The notes below the pieces were generated by a model. That model was not told the origin of the DNA, searched no databases, and was given only the letters and a program-made list of their open reading frames with translations. Source: Microbacterium sp. VKM Ac-2923 (lineage in GTDB: Bacteria; Actinomycetota; Actinomycetes; Actinomycetales; Microbacteriaceae). Taken from it: a DNA stretch of 64,000 nt. Location of the stretch: contig NZ_JALGRP010000001.1 in the NCBI RefSeq assembly GCF_022815605.1, forward strand, positions 624,686-688,685. The letters run 5' to 3'. A program made the position numbers and the translations under genes. Below, in pieces: positions 8,101-16,837 of this stretch (positions are counted from its first letter, which is position 1; each line of letters begins with the position of its first letter).

Positions 8101-9249
8101 CTAAAGCTGGTTGCCGAGCTTGAACTCGTTGGCGGCGACCTCCTCGGGGGCGCGGGTATAGCTGAAGCCGTCGGCGCCGATCGTCACCGCCATCTCGCTG
8201 GAGTCGGTGCGCGAGCGGACCGGCTGGGGGATGCCGTCGAGGTCGAGCACGAGCGAGCCCTCGGTGTACCACGACGGCACCACGGGATTGCCCCACCAGT
8301 CGCGGCGCTGGTTGTCGTGGACGTCCCAGGTGATGACGGGGTTGTCGGGGTCGCCGGTGTAGTAGTCCTGCGTATAGATCTCGACGCGGTGGCCGTCGGG
8401 GTCGCGAAGGTACAGGTAGAACGCGTTCGAGACGCCGTGGCGGCCGGGGCCGCGCTCGATGGCATCCGATCGTCGGAGGGCGCCGAGTTTGTCGCAGATG
8501 GCGAGGATGTTGTGCTTCTCGTGCGTCGCGAAGCAGACGTGGTGCATGCGCGGGCCGTCGCCGCCGGTCATGGCGGTGTCGTGCACGGTGGGCTTGCGGC
8601 GCATCCACGCGGCGTAGACCACGCCCTCTTCGTCTTGGATGTCTTCGGTCACGCGGAAGCCGAGCGACTGCATGAAGTTCACCGCGCGCGGCACGTCGGG
8701 GGTGATCTGGTTGAAGTGGTCGAGGCGCACGAGCTCACCGGGGGAGTGCAGGTCGTACCGCCACGACAGGCGCTCCTGGTGCTCGGTGTCGAAGAAGAAC
8801 TCGTGCGGGAAACCGAGCGGGTCGACGACCCGCACCGAGTCGCCGATGCCCTTCGTGAAGCCGTTCGGCTCGCGGCGCACGTCGCAGCCGAGCTCGGAGT
8901 AGAAGGCGACGGCTCTGTCGAGGTCGTCGGCCGAGCGCACGCGGTACGAGAACGCGGCCACCGCGGCGACCTCGCCCTGACGCAGCACGAGGTTGTGGTG
9001 GATGAACTCCTCGGTCGAGCGCAGGTAGATCGCCTCGTCGTCCTCCTCGGTGACGTGCAGGCCCAGCACGTCGACGTAGAAGATCCGGGATGCCGCGAGG
9101 TCGGTGACCACGAGCTCCATGTAGGCGCAGCGCAGGATGTCGGGCGCGGGGGAGGAGGGGGTGGGGATGGGGTCGTCGGAGTGGATCGGTGCCTCCTGGG
9201 TCACCCAGAACCCCGAGGAGGTCTTCTGTTCTTCGGTGTGCTTTGCCAT
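8101..9249 (-). CDS. hpaD: Homoprotocatechuate (3,4-dihydroxyphenylacetate) 2,3-dioxygenase
   Basis: Extradiol ring cleavage of 3,4-dihydroxyphenylacetate. The 382-residue protein has two vicinal-oxygen-chelate modules (about residues 38-160 and 172-300) and a C-terminal arm, as in the Brevibacterium fuscum enzyme family. Putative metal ligands are His178 (LDHFNQ), His237 (RMHHVCF) and Glu290 (RVEIYT); their spacing equals the known 2-His-1-Glu spacing of that family. The ATG is preceded by a GGACGCG-type weak site. It lies between hpaE and hpaH in the operon. Iron versus manganese cannot be told from sequence. Confidence 0.94.
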   Translation of the reverse strand: MAKHTEEQKTSSGFWVTQEAPIHSDDPIPTPSSPAPDILRCAYMELVVTDLAASRIFYVDVLGLHVTEEDDEAIYLRSTEEFIHHNLVLRQGEVAAVAAFSYRVRSADDLDRAVAFYSELGCDVRREPNGFTKGIGDSVRVVDPLGFPHEFFFDTEHQERLSWRYDLHSPGELVRLDHFNQITPDVPRAVNFMQSLGFRVTEDIQDEEGVVYAAWMRRKPTVHDTAMTGGDGPRMHHVCFATHEKHNILAICDKLGALRRSDAIERGPGRHGVSNAFYLYLRDPDGHRVEIYTQDYYTGDPDNPVITWDVHDNQRRDWWGNPVVPSWYTEGSLVLDLDGIPQPVRSRTDSSEMAVTIGADGFSYTRAPEEVAANEFKLGNQL

Positions 9250-9293
9250 GGTTCGCGTCCTTGCGTGTGTGTCGGCGTCTGTGGGTCGGGGTG

Positions 9294-9424
9294 GCTTCGA
9301 CGAGCTCAGCCACCGCGGGGCGGAGGTCCCTGAGCCTGTCGGGGGGGACCGGGGTCAGTGCGCCTGTGAAGGGGCGGAGGTCCCTGAGCCTGTCGAAGGG
9401 GCCGGGGTCAGTGCGCCCTGCCGA
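9294..9424. repeat. 54-bp tandem duplication at the hpaE 3' end
   Basis: A 54-bp unit occurs twice with small changes (9317-9370 and 9371-9424); both contain GGGGCGGAGGTCCCTGAGCC. The second copy includes the last codons and TGA of hpaE (9408-9410). Just left, GCTTCGACGAGCTCAGCCACC (9294 on) resembles the opposite arm of the motif CTTCGACAGGCTCAGG, so a REP-like hairpin may be involved. Confidence 0.7.
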
Positions 9425-10922
9425 ACGTGGGGTTGTGGGCGCCGCCGAGCGTGATGTGTACGGCCTGCTGATCGGTGTAGAAATCGATCGAGCGGTAGCC
9501 GCCCTCGTGCCCGAGTCCCGAGGCCTTCACGCCGCCGAAGGGGGTGCGGAGGTCGCGGACGTTGTTGCTGTTCAGCCACACCATGCCGGCCTCGACGTTC
9601 TGGGCGAACAGGTGCGCGCGCTTCAGGTCGTTCGTCCAGACGTAGGCCGCGAGGCCGTAGCGGGTGTCGTTCGCGAGCGCGAGAGCTTCGGCATCCGTGT
9701 CGAAGGGGGTGATCGCGACGACGGGACCGAAGATCTCCTCCTGGAAGATGCGCGCGTCGGGGGCGACATCGGCGAACACCGTGGGGCGCACGAAATTGCC
9801 CTCGTCGAAGCCCTCGGGGCGGCCACCGCCGGCGACCAGGCGCCCCTCGGTCTTGCCGAGCTCGACGTACGACATGACCTTCGCGTAGTGCTCGGGGTGC
9901 ACCAGCGCCCCGACCTCGGTCGCGGGATCGTCGGGGAGGCCGACGACCACGCGATCGGCTTGCGCTGCGTACCGCTCGACGAAGGCGTCGTAGACCGAGC
10001 GCTCGACCAGGATGCGGCTCCCCGCGGTGCAGCGCTCGCCGTTGAGCGAGAAGACGCCGAAGATGGTGGCGTCGATCGCGGCGTCCAGATCGGCGTCGGC
10101 GAACACGATCGCCGGGCTTTTGCCGCCCAACTCCATCGACAGGCCCTTCAGGAAGGGTGCGGCGTTGGCGAAGATCAGCTGACCGGTGCTGCTCTCGCCG
10201 GTGAACGAGATGAGCGGCACGTCGGGGTGCTTCACCAGCGCGTCACCGGCGTCCTCGCCGAGGCCGTTGACGAGGTTGAACACGCCCTCGGGGAGGCCCG
10301 CCTCTTCGAAGATGCCGGCCCAGAGCGACGCCGACAGGGGCGTGAACTCCGCGGGCTTGAGCACCACGGTGTTGCCGGTCGCGAGAGCGGGGCCCAGCTT
10401 CCATGACTCGAGCATGAACGGGGTGTTCCACGGGGTGATGAGTCCGACGACCCCGATGGGCTTGCGGTTGACGTAGTTGAGCTGCCGGCCGGGCACCTTG
10501 AACGCATCGTCGGTCTGGGCGACGATCAGGTCGGCGAAGAAGCGGAAGTTCTCGGCGGCGCGGCGGGCCTGGCCGAGGGCCTGCGTGATCGGCAGCCCCG
10601 AGTCGAAGGACTCCAGCTCCGCGAGACGCTCGTCGCTCGCCTCGACCAGGTCGGCGATGCGGTGCAGCACGCGCGAGCGCTCGCGGGGGAGCATGCGCGG
10701 CCACGGGCCCTCGGTGAACGCCGCGCGCGCAGCGGCGACCGCGAGATCGATGTCGGCCTTCTTGCCGGCCGCGGCCCGCACGTAGGTCTGGTTGGTGACC
10801 GGGTCGAGCACGTCGAACGTGTCACCGTCGACCGAGTCGACGAAGCGGCCGCCGATGTAGTGCTGGATGCGCTCGGGCAGGTCGGCCGGGATGCGGCGCG
10901 CGGTGGTGAGCGGGGTGGTCAT
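9408..10922 (-). CDS. hpaE: 5-carboxymethyl-2-hydroxymuconate semialdehyde dehydrogenase
   Basis: NAD-dependent oxidation of the ring-cleavage product of HpaD. The 504-residue protein is a normal aldehyde dehydrogenase. It shows TPWNTPFMLESWK near the Rossmann fold, SFTGESSTGQ, the catalytic glutamate in MELGGKSPA, the catalytic cysteine in NGERCTAGSR and EEIFGPV. The family call rests on its position between the hpa dioxygenase and the GntR regulator and on HpaE-like length and motifs. The ATG follows GGAGCTCAC. Its last codons lie inside a tandem duplication. Confidence 0.92.
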   Translation of the reverse strand: MTTPLTTARRIPADLPERIQHYIGGRFVDSVDGDTFDVLDPVTNQTYVRAAAGKKADIDLAVAAARAAFTEGPWPRMLPRERSRVLHRIADLVEASDERLAELESFDSGLPITQALGQARRAAENFRFFADLIVAQTDDAFKVPGRQLNYVNRKPIGVVGLITPWNTPFMLESWKLGPALATGNTVVLKPAEFTPLSASLWAGIFEEAGLPEGVFNLVNGLGEDAGDALVKHPDVPLISFTGESSTGQLIFANAAPFLKGLSMELGGKSPAIVFADADLDAAIDATIFGVFSLNGERCTAGSRILVERSVYDAFVERYAAQADRVVVGLPDDPATEVGALVHPEHYAKVMSYVELGKTEGRLVAGGGRPEGFDEGNFVRPTVFADVAPDARIFQEEIFGPVVAITPFDTDAEALALANDTRYGLAAYVWTNDLKRAHLFAQNVEAGMVWLNSNNVRDLRTPFGGVKASGLGHEGGYRSIDFYTDQQAVHITLGGAHNPTFGRAH

Positions 10923-11011
10923 GTGAGCTCCTTCGGTGGAGGGGTGGATGCCGGTGACGCAGTGTCCGTGGCGACGGTGCCGTCGGGGCGTGGGGTGTGC
11001 GGCATCCGGAA

Positions 11012-11704
11012 TCAGAAAGCGGGGAGACCGAGCACCTGGTCGGGGTGCTCGTGGATCATGTAGGCATCGAGGGTCGCCGAGCGGTGGCGGCGCGACGCCT
11101 TCTCGATCTCGGCCAGGGGTGCCCCGGTCTCGATGAGCGCGAGGATGTTCTCGTGCTCGCGCACGGACTCCGCGGCGCGGCCCGGGACGAAGCTGAACGT
11201 CGAATCACGCAGGTGCCCGAGGCGTGCCCACTCGGCCTGCACCAGCTCGAGCATGCGCGGGTTGGCGCACTTGGCGAACAGGATGGCGTGGAACTCCTGG
11301 TTCAGGGCGGTGAACGCGCGCGGGTCGAAATGCTCGAGGGTCTCGACCATCAGCTCGTTGATCTCGCGCGCGCGGCGCACGTCGTTCGTGGTGAGGGCAC
11401 GCGCGGAGAGTGCGGTCGCCGCCCCCTCGAGCAGGCTGAGCGCCTGCATGCTGAAGCGGTACGCGGTGTCGTCGACCATCGAGACGCGCGCGCCGACGTT
11501 GCGCTCGAACATCACCAGGCCCTCGGCCTCGAGTTGGCGGATCGCCTCGCGCACCGGCACGACGCTCATGTCGAGCTCGCCGGCGATCGTACCGAGCACG
11601 AGGCGGTAGCCGGGGGTGAACTCCTGCGAGGCGATGCGCTCCTTGACCCAGTGATAGGCCTGCTGCGATTTGCTGCGGGAGGTCGCGGGGGTCGTGGCAT
11701 CCAT
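11012..11704 (-). CDS. GntR-family (FCD) regulator of the hpa cluster
   Basis: A 230-residue regulator: a winged HTH at about residues 15-80 (AYHWVKERIASQEFTPG, MSVVPVREAIRQLEAEGLV) and an all-helical FCD ligand domain at about 90-215 with FHAILFAKC and EHENILALIETG helices. FCD-type GntR proteins sense small carboxylic acids, often pathway intermediates. The ATG shares one base with the TGA of the hpaG-rraA gene upstream (TGATG), so it is co-translated within the operon. The palindrome ATCGTATACGAT in the hpaG/transporter spacer is its most likely site. Confidence 0.9.
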   Translation of the reverse strand: MDATTPATSRSKSQQAYHWVKERIASQEFTPGYRLVLGTIAGELDMSVVPVREAIRQLEAEGLVMFERNVGARVSMVDDTAYRFSMQALSLLEGAATALSARALTTNDVRRAREINELMVETLEHFDPRAFTALNQEFHAILFAKCANPRMLELVQAEWARLGHLRDSTFSFVPGRAAESVREHENILALIETGAPLAEIEKASRRHRSATLDAYMIHEHPDQVLGLPAF

Positions 11705-13302
11705 CAGGCGTTCCTCTCGCCGTCGTAGCGGGCTCGCCAGGCGGCGTTCATCGGGAACAGGCCATCGAGGGGGTGACCGGATGCCACCTGGCGGGCGATC
11801 CAGGCGTCTTCCTCTTCCTGCGCGAGGGCGGCGTCGACGACCTCCTCGGCCAGGGCGGGAGGGATGACGATCACGCCGTCGCCGTCGCCGACGAGGATGT
11901 CGCCGGGCTCGACGGTGGTGCCGCCGCAGCCGACGGCGACGTCGGTCTCCCACGGCACGTGCCGGCGGCCGAGGACGGCGGGGTGAGGGCCGGCGGCGAA
12001 CACCGGGATGCCGACCGCGGCGACGGCTTCGGCGTCGCGGACGCCGCCGTCGGTGACGATCGCTGCCGCGCCCCGCGCGTGGGCGCGGATGGCGAGGATG
12101 TCGCCGAGCGTTCCCGATCCGGTCTCGCCTCGTGCCTCGATGACGATGACCTCGCCCTCGCCGACCGCGTCGAACGCGCGTTTCTGCGCGTTCTGGCCGC
12201 CGCCGCGCGAGGCGAAGAGGTCTTCGCGGTGGGGGAGGAAGCGCAGGGTCCGCGCCGTGCCGACGAAGCGGCTGCCGGGGGTGAGGGCGTGCACGCCGTC
12301 GATCGTGACGTCGTCGAGGCCGCGCTTGCGGAGCTGCCCGCTGAGGGCGGCGACGGGGACGCGGGACAACTTGGCTCGCAGCTCCGGCGTGAGGCGTGGG
12401 GCCACGGCATCCATCTTCCCGGAGGTGCTCGGTGCGAGGTGGGGTGCCGGGTCGTCGGACGTCAGGACAGGGGAACCGGCGAGAACAGGACGATCCGCGT
12501 CGGGGCGTCCTGTTCCGGCGTGATCCCCTGTCCCCGCGAGGGCCCCTGCGGCCGCGGCCTCGGACGAGCCCCACGCCTCGGTGCGCTGGGTGTCGTCGAC
12601 CGCGGGGAGTGAGCCGAGTCCGGCGTCGAAGGACCGCGAGCCCTGCACCACCGTGGTGCGGAGCCGGCCGGTCGAGTGCGCCCCGGCATCCACCTGCACC
12701 TCGACGGTCTGACCGGGAACGACCACCGACGAGCCCGCCGGGGTGCCGGTGAGGATGACGTCGCCGGTCTCGAGCGTGAAGTGCTGCGACAGGTCGGCGA
12801 TGATCTGGGCGAGCGGGAAGATGAGGCCGGCGGTGGTGTCGTCCTGCACGAGGTGGCCGTCGACCCAGGTGCGCAGGCGCAGGGCTTCGGGGTCGACCTC
12901 GCGGGCGTCGATGAGCTCGGGGCCGAGGGAGGTGTAGCCGTCGCCGCCCTTGGAGCGGACATTCGAGCCCTTGTCGTTCGCGCGCAGGTCGTACAGACCG
13001 AAGTCGTTCGCGGCGGTGACGGATGCCACGTGCGCCCAGGCGGCATCCGGAGTCACCCACCGGGCGGGCTCGCCGATGATCAGCGCGATCTCGCCCTCGA
13101 ACGCCAGGAGTTCGGTGCCGGCGGGGCGCACGATCTCGGCACCCGAGGGGGCGAGTGAGCTCGACGGCTTGAAGAAATAGGAGGGGGCAGCGGGTCGGCG
13201 GCCCCTCTGGTCGGCGCGCGAGACGTAGGAGAGGTGGACGGCAACGATCTTGCCCGGGCGTCCGTCGAGGACGGTGAACCGGGGGTCGGTGCGGTCGATC
13301 AT
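11704..13302 (-). CDS. hpaG: HpaG-like FAH-domain protein fused to an RraA-like domain
   Basis: A 532-residue two-domain protein. Residues about 1-255 are a fumarylacetoacetate hydrolase (FAH) domain with metal ligands in AFEGEIALI (Glu69, Glu71), NDFGLYDLR and the LTGTPAG loop, as in HpaG-type OPET decarboxylase / HHDD isomerase. A low-complexity Ala/Gly/Pro linker (about 255-320) leads to an RraA/HMG-aldolase-like domain (about 325-532) with TDGGVRD around residues 418-422. E. coli HpaG has two FAH domains; here the second is replaced. The start MIDRTDPRF follows GGGAGC. It is the first gene of the operon, divergent from an MHS transporter. Confidence 0.88.
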   Translation of the reverse strand: MIDRTDPRFTVLDGRPGKIVAVHLSYVSRADQRGRRPAAPSYFFKPSSSLAPSGAEIVRPAGTELLAFEGEIALIIGEPARWVTPDAAWAHVASVTAANDFGLYDLRANDKGSNVRSKGGDGYTSLGPELIDAREVDPEALRLRTWVDGHLVQDDTTAGLIFPLAQIIADLSQHFTLETGDVILTGTPAGSSVVVPGQTVEVQVDAGAHSTGRLRTTVVQGSRSFDAGLGSLPAVDDTQRTEAWGSSEAAAAGALAGTGDHAGTGRPDADRPVLAGSPVLTSDDPAPHLAPSTSGKMDAVAPRLTPELRAKLSRVPVAALSGQLRKRGLDDVTIDGVHALTPGSRFVGTARTLRFLPHREDLFASRGGGQNAQKRAFDAVGEGEVIVIEARGETGSGTLGDILAIRAHARGAAAIVTDGGVRDAEAVAAVGIPVFAAGPHPAVLGRRHVPWETDVAVGCGGTTVEPGDILVGDGDGVIVIPPALAEEVVDAALAQEEEDAWIARQVASGHPLDGLFPMNAAWRARYDGERNA

Positions 13303-13328
13303 TGAAGCTCCCTTGCGTCGTATCCGAA

Positions 13329-13340
13329 ATCGTATACGAT
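13329..13340. promoter_or_regulatory. Candidate GntR operator, ATCGTATACGAT
   Basis: A perfect 12-bp palindrome in the 120-bp spacer between hpaG-rraA (-) and the MHS transporter (+). Its TnGTATACnA core resembles known operators of FCD-type GntR proteins. Position between the two divergent starts suits control of both catabolism and uptake. Confidence 0.65.
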
Positions 13341-13422
13341 GACCCACGCCCCCGCAAACGGCGCCTCGTCACCGACGACGACGCCGGGGGGCCCATGACG
13401 ACGATGTCTCGAAGGAGTCCCC

Positions 13423-14805
13423 ATGTCTCGCTCGCAACCGCCGGGATTCACGCCCACCGGCACCATCTCCACGTCCACGGACCGCCGCCGTGTGGTCTTC
13501 GCCACCGTGGTCGGCACCACCGTCGAGTGGTACGACTTCTTCCTCTACGCCTCGGCTGCGGGACTGGTGTTCGGGCAGCTGTTCTTCGCGCCCGCCGGCC
13601 CCGGTGTCGCGCAGATCCTGTCGTTCCTGACAGTGGGGCTGAGCTTCCTCTTCCGTCCCCTCGGCGCGTTCCTGGCGGGCCACCTCGGCGACAAGTACGG
13701 CCGACGGGTCGTGCTGATGATCACGCTGATCCTCATGGGCGCATCGACCACCCTGATCGGCGTGCTGCCGACCTACGAGGTTATCGGTGTCGCCGCCCCC
13801 GCGCTTCTGATCCTCCTGCGCGTGCTGCAGGGCATCTCCGCCGGTGGCGAGTGGGGCGGCGCGGTGCTCATGGCCGTCGAGCACGCCCCCAAGACCAAGC
13901 GCAGTCTCTTCGGCGCGTCGCCCCAGCTCGGTGTGCCCCTCGGGCTGCTCCTCGCGAGCGGCATGCTCGGGCTCATGGCGCTCATCGCGCCCGGCGACGC
14001 CTTCCTCGCCTGGGGCTGGCGTGTGCCGTTCCTGCTGTCGTTCGTGCTGATCCTTATCGGGTACTACGTGCGTCGCAAGGTCGAGGAGAGCCCGGTGTTC
14101 GTCGAGATCGCCGAGCGCAAGGAGCAGACCCGGATGCCGATCGTGCAGCTGTTCCGCAAGCACGCGCTGCTCGTGCTCATCGCCGCGTTCGTGTTCGCCG
14201 GAAACAACGCCGTCGGCTACATGACCACCGGGGGCTACATCCAGCGCTACGCGACCAACCCCGACGGTCCGTTGGGTCTGGCGACGGCCGACGTGCTCGG
14301 CGCCGTGACCCTGTCGGCGGTGTCGTGGTTCGTGTTCACCTGGCTCGGCGGGTGGATCGGTGACGTCATCGGCCGCCGCACCACCTACCTGATCGGATGG
14401 GCGGCGCTGCTGGTCGGCGTCCTCCTGCTGTTCCCGCTCGTCAACACCGGCAGCATCGGCCTGCTCACGCTCGGTCTCGTGGTGCTGACCGTCGGTCTCG
14501 GCCTCACCTACGGACCGCAGGCGGCGCTGTACGCCGAACTGTTCCCGGCATCCATCCGCTTCTCGGGGGTGTCGATCTCGTACGCTCTCGGCGCGATCCT
14601 CGGCGGAGCGTTCGCTCCGACGATCGCCGAGTCGCTGGTCAAGGCGACCGGGTCCACCACCTCGGTGACCTGGTACCTCGCGGGCATGGTCGTGCTCGGC
14701 GCGATCGCGACGCTGCTGCTGCGCGACCGCAGCGGCATCCCCCTCGGGCCCGACCACGAAGTTGAGCAGGAGGTCAGCCCGATCCGCGGGTTGTCGCGGG
14801 TCTGA
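13423..14805 (+). CDS. MFS transporter, metabolite:H+ symporter (MHS) family
   Basis: A 460-residue, 12-TM major facilitator. MHS-family markers are EWYDFFLYA in TM1, the loop GDKYGRRVVL between TM2 and TM3, and the LQGISAGGEWGGA motif in TM5 with the YAELFPASIRFSG block near TM11. MHS carriers import organic acids such as shikimate, ketoglutarate or aromatic acids by proton symport. Divergent placement from the homoprotocatechuate operon and the shared operator suggest uptake of 4-hydroxyphenylacetate, 3,4-dihydroxyphenylacetate or a similar acid. The ATG has AAGGAG at good spacing. Confidence 0.9.
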   Translation: MSRSQPPGFTPTGTISTSTDRRRVVFATVVGTTVEWYDFFLYASAAGLVFGQLFFAPAGPGVAQILSFLTVGLSFLFRPLGAFLAGHLGDKYGRRVVLMITLILMGASTTLIGVLPTYEVIGVAAPALLILLRVLQGISAGGEWGGAVLMAVEHAPKTKRSLFGASPQLGVPLGLLLASGMLGLMALIAPGDAFLAWGWRVPFLLSFVLILIGYYVRRKVEESPVFVEIAERKEQTRMPIVQLFRKHALLVLIAAFVFAGNNAVGYMTTGGYIQRYATNPDGPLGLATADVLGAVTLSAVSWFVFTWLGGWIGDVIGRRTTYLIGWAALLVGVLLLFPLVNTGSIGLLTLGLVVLTVGLGLTYGPQAALYAELFPASIRFSGVSISYALGAILGGAFAPTIAESLVKATGSTTSVTWYLAGMVVLGAIATLLLRDRSGIPLGPDHEVEQEVSPIRGLSRV

Positions 14806-14990
14806 CGCGGCCGCCCGGCCCCGCTGCGCTCATGTGCGGCGGGGCCGTCGGCGTGCGGGGTGGGGTCGGCGGGGGAGGGGACTGCAGAACTCCGGCGATC
14901 CCGATGGAACGGCTGCTCGCGGGCAGGGGCCGGGCCAGGGGTGCAGGAGGTGTGTGCCGACGTGGGACGGGACCCGCGAGCGGATGGAGA

Positions 14991-15094
14991 ACCGAACGGC
15001 CCCGCGCCAGCGGCTCGTCTAGCGGTCGAGCGCGGCGTCGATACCGAACGGCACTGCGCCAGCGGCTCGTCTAGCGGTCGAGCGCGGCGTCGAT
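14991..15094. repeat. 52-bp tandem duplication at the dsbA-like 3' end
   Basis: Two 52-bp copies in direct repeat (14991-15042 and 15043-15094) differing at two positions. The right copy holds the last coding bases and TAG stop (15071-15073) of the DsbA-like gene; the left copy is an extra, non-coding repeat beyond the stop. Confidence 0.85.
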
Positions 15095-15715
15095 CGCCGT
15101 CTCGAGATCGTTCCATCGCTCGATGACGAGCGGCCGCCCGTCGACGAAGAACGTCGGGGTGCTGCGTACTCCCAGCGCGCGTCCCTCTTCGAAGTCGGCC
15201 CGTACGCGTTGTTCAGTCTCCGGATCGGCGACGGCGGCGTCGTACGTCGCCATGTCGAGCCCGAGGTCGACGGCATATTCGCGGAAGAGATCGGCGCGAG
15301 ACTCTTGTGCCTCTCCCCACTCGGCCTGCGTCTCGAAGAGGCGGTGATACATGTCTTCGAAGCGACCCTGTTGTGCGGCGGCTTCGGCGGCGACGGCGGA
15401 CGTCGTGGAGTTGAAGTGGCCGGGCAGGGGGAAGTAGCGGACGACGTAGGTGATCTGTCCGGCGTACTTCTGACGCACGTCCTCGACGACCGGGTAATAC
15501 GCGCCGCAGGCCTCGCACTCGAAGTCGAGGAACTCCACGACGGTGACCGCGCCGTCACCCGCGTCGTCGAGCACGTGAGAGTCGGCTCCCACCACGGCGG
15601 CGGCTGCCGGGTCGGGGGCCTGCGCGCGGGTGACGAGGAACGCAACGAGGCCGATGACCACGACGACGATCAGGGCGGCGAGCGTGATCAAGAGGGGCTT
15701 GGGCTGTGTCTTCAC
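15071..15715 (-). CDS. Membrane-anchored DsbA-like thiol oxidoreductase
   Basis: A 214-residue protein with an N-terminal signal anchor (about residues 8-30) and an extracytoplasmic thioredoxin-fold domain with an inserted helical region. The active site is CEAC in EFLDFECEACGAYYP (about residue 70), and the cis-proline loop is GVRSTPTFFVDG near the C-terminus. It likely oxidises or reduces disulfides in exported proteins. The GTG start is 3 nt after the TGA of the CDF gene, so it closes the arsR-CDF-dsbA operon; thiol damage by metals may explain the link. Confidence 0.88.
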   Translation of the reverse strand: MKTQPKPLLITLAALIVVVVIGLVAFLVTRAQAPDPAAAAVVGADSHVLDDAGDGAVTVVEFLDFECEACGAYYPVVEDVRQKYAGQITYVVRYFPLPGHFNSTTSAVAAEAAAQQGRFEDMYHRLFETQAEWGEAQESRADLFREYAVDLGLDMATYDAAVADPETEQRVRADFEEGRALGVRSTPTFFVDGRPLVIERWNDLETAIDAALDR

Positions 15716-15718
15716 GGG

Positions 15719-16399
15719 TCAGTCCCTGTGCTCGTCGCCGTGGTCGTTGTGCTCCTGCTCGAGGAGCATTCCCGCCGAGGTCGCGCATGCGTCGCCGCGC
15801 CATGCCTCGATGCCCTCCCGGATGGCGAAGGCGGCGATGACGAGTCCGGCGACCGCATCGGCCCACCACCATCCGAGCATGCTGTTGAGGACGAGTCCGA
15901 TGAGTACCGCGGCGGACAAGTAGGTGCACAGGAGGGTCTGCCGGGAGTCCGCCACGGCGGTGGCCGATCCCAGCTCGCGACCCGCGCGGCGCTCCGTCAG
16001 CGACAGGAACGGCATGATGACCACGCTCAGAGCCGTGAGGACCATGCCGATCGTCGAGTGCTGCACGTCGGCTCGGCCCACGAGCGCGATCACGGACGTC
16101 GCCGTGACGTACGCGGCGAGGGCGAAGAATGCCACGGCGATCACGCGGAGTGTGCCCTTCTCCCACCGTTCCGGGTCGCGGCGGGTGAACTGCCACGCGA
16201 CCGCGGCGGCGGAGAGGACCTCGATCGTCGAGTCCAGGCCGAATCCGATGAGCGCGGACGAGGAGGCGATCGTGCCCGCGGTGATCGCGACGATCGCCTC
16301 GATCAGGTTGTACGCGATCGTTGCGGCGACGATCCATCTGATGCGGCGGTGGAGGGTGTCACGGCGGTCGACCGCGGGGCGGGGAGCGGCCGTGGTCAT
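15719..16399 (-). CDS. Cation diffusion facilitator-like metal transporter
   Basis: A 226-residue membrane protein with about six TM segments. Features of the cation efflux family are the basic N-terminus followed by YNLIEAIVAITAG, the metal-site region IGFGLDSTIEV in TM2, and the ADSRQTLLCTYLSA and WWADAVAGL helices. The tail is rich in His/Asp (EQEHNDHGDEH), a possible metal-binding end. The ATG overlaps the arsR stop by 4 nt (ATGA). Metal is probably Cd, Zn or Co by analogy with the partner CmtR-like regulator. An in-frame extension upstream runs through arsR and is rejected. Confidence 0.88.
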   Translation of the reverse strand: MTTAAPRPAVDRRDTLHRRIRWIVAATIAYNLIEAIVAITAGTIASSSALIGFGLDSTIEVLSAAAVAWQFTRRDPERWEKGTLRVIAVAFFALAAYVTATSVIALVGRADVQHSTIGMVLTALSVVIMPFLSLTERRAGRELGSATAVADSRQTLLCTYLSAAVLIGLVLNSMLGWWWADAVAGLVIAAFAIREGIEAWRGDACATSAGMLLEQEHNDHGDEHRD

Positions 16400-16740
16400 G
16401 CGCAGGTGCACCCTTCGCCGGAGCAGCACCCGGGCTCCACGTATAGGACGACATGCAGCAATTCGTCCAATGCAGGCGCGAGGTGTGGGTCCGCGAGCCG
16501 GTATCGGGTACGTCGCCCCTCCGGCACGGCCTCCACCAGCCCGCATCCTCGCAGGCACGCGAGCTGGTTCGACATGACCTGTCTCGAGACGCCGAGCGCG
16601 TCGGCCAGGTCGGAGGGGTACGCGGGCTCCTCTCGCAGAGCCAGCAGAACCCCCGCTCGAGTCGTGTCGGAGAGCGCGTGCCCAAGGCGGGCGAGCGCCG
16701 CGGTGTGTGTCAGCGTGGCCGTGAGTGTCGCGGTGGACAT
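16396..16740 (-). CDS. ArsR/SmtB regulator, CmtR-like metal sensor
   Basis: A 114-residue winged-helix repressor. The recognition region SDLADALGVSRQVMSNQLACL is followed by CLRGC, the Cys-x3-Cys pair used by mycobacterial CmtR to bind Cd/Pb. A C-terminal Cys cluster (PGCCSGEGCTCA) could supply the third thiol ligand. A metal-released repressor of the downstream efflux gene is the expected role. The ATG is exactly 6 nt after TACTAT (16747-16752), predicting a leaderless operon mRNA; the AT-richer DNA at 16741-16775 would hold its own operator. Confidence 0.9.
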   Translation of the reverse strand: MSTATLTATLTHTAALARLGHALSDTTRAGVLLALREEPAYPSDLADALGVSRQVMSNQLACLRGCGLVEAVPEGRRTRYRLADPHLAPALDELLHVVLYVEPGCCSGEGCTCA

Positions 16741-16837
16741 GTGGCGATAGTACAGGTATCGATGAATAAAGATTGTCGTGTACTCACCGCCGACACGCGT
16801 GACGGCCTGCCATTCACGGCGGCGCGGCTGGGTTCGA

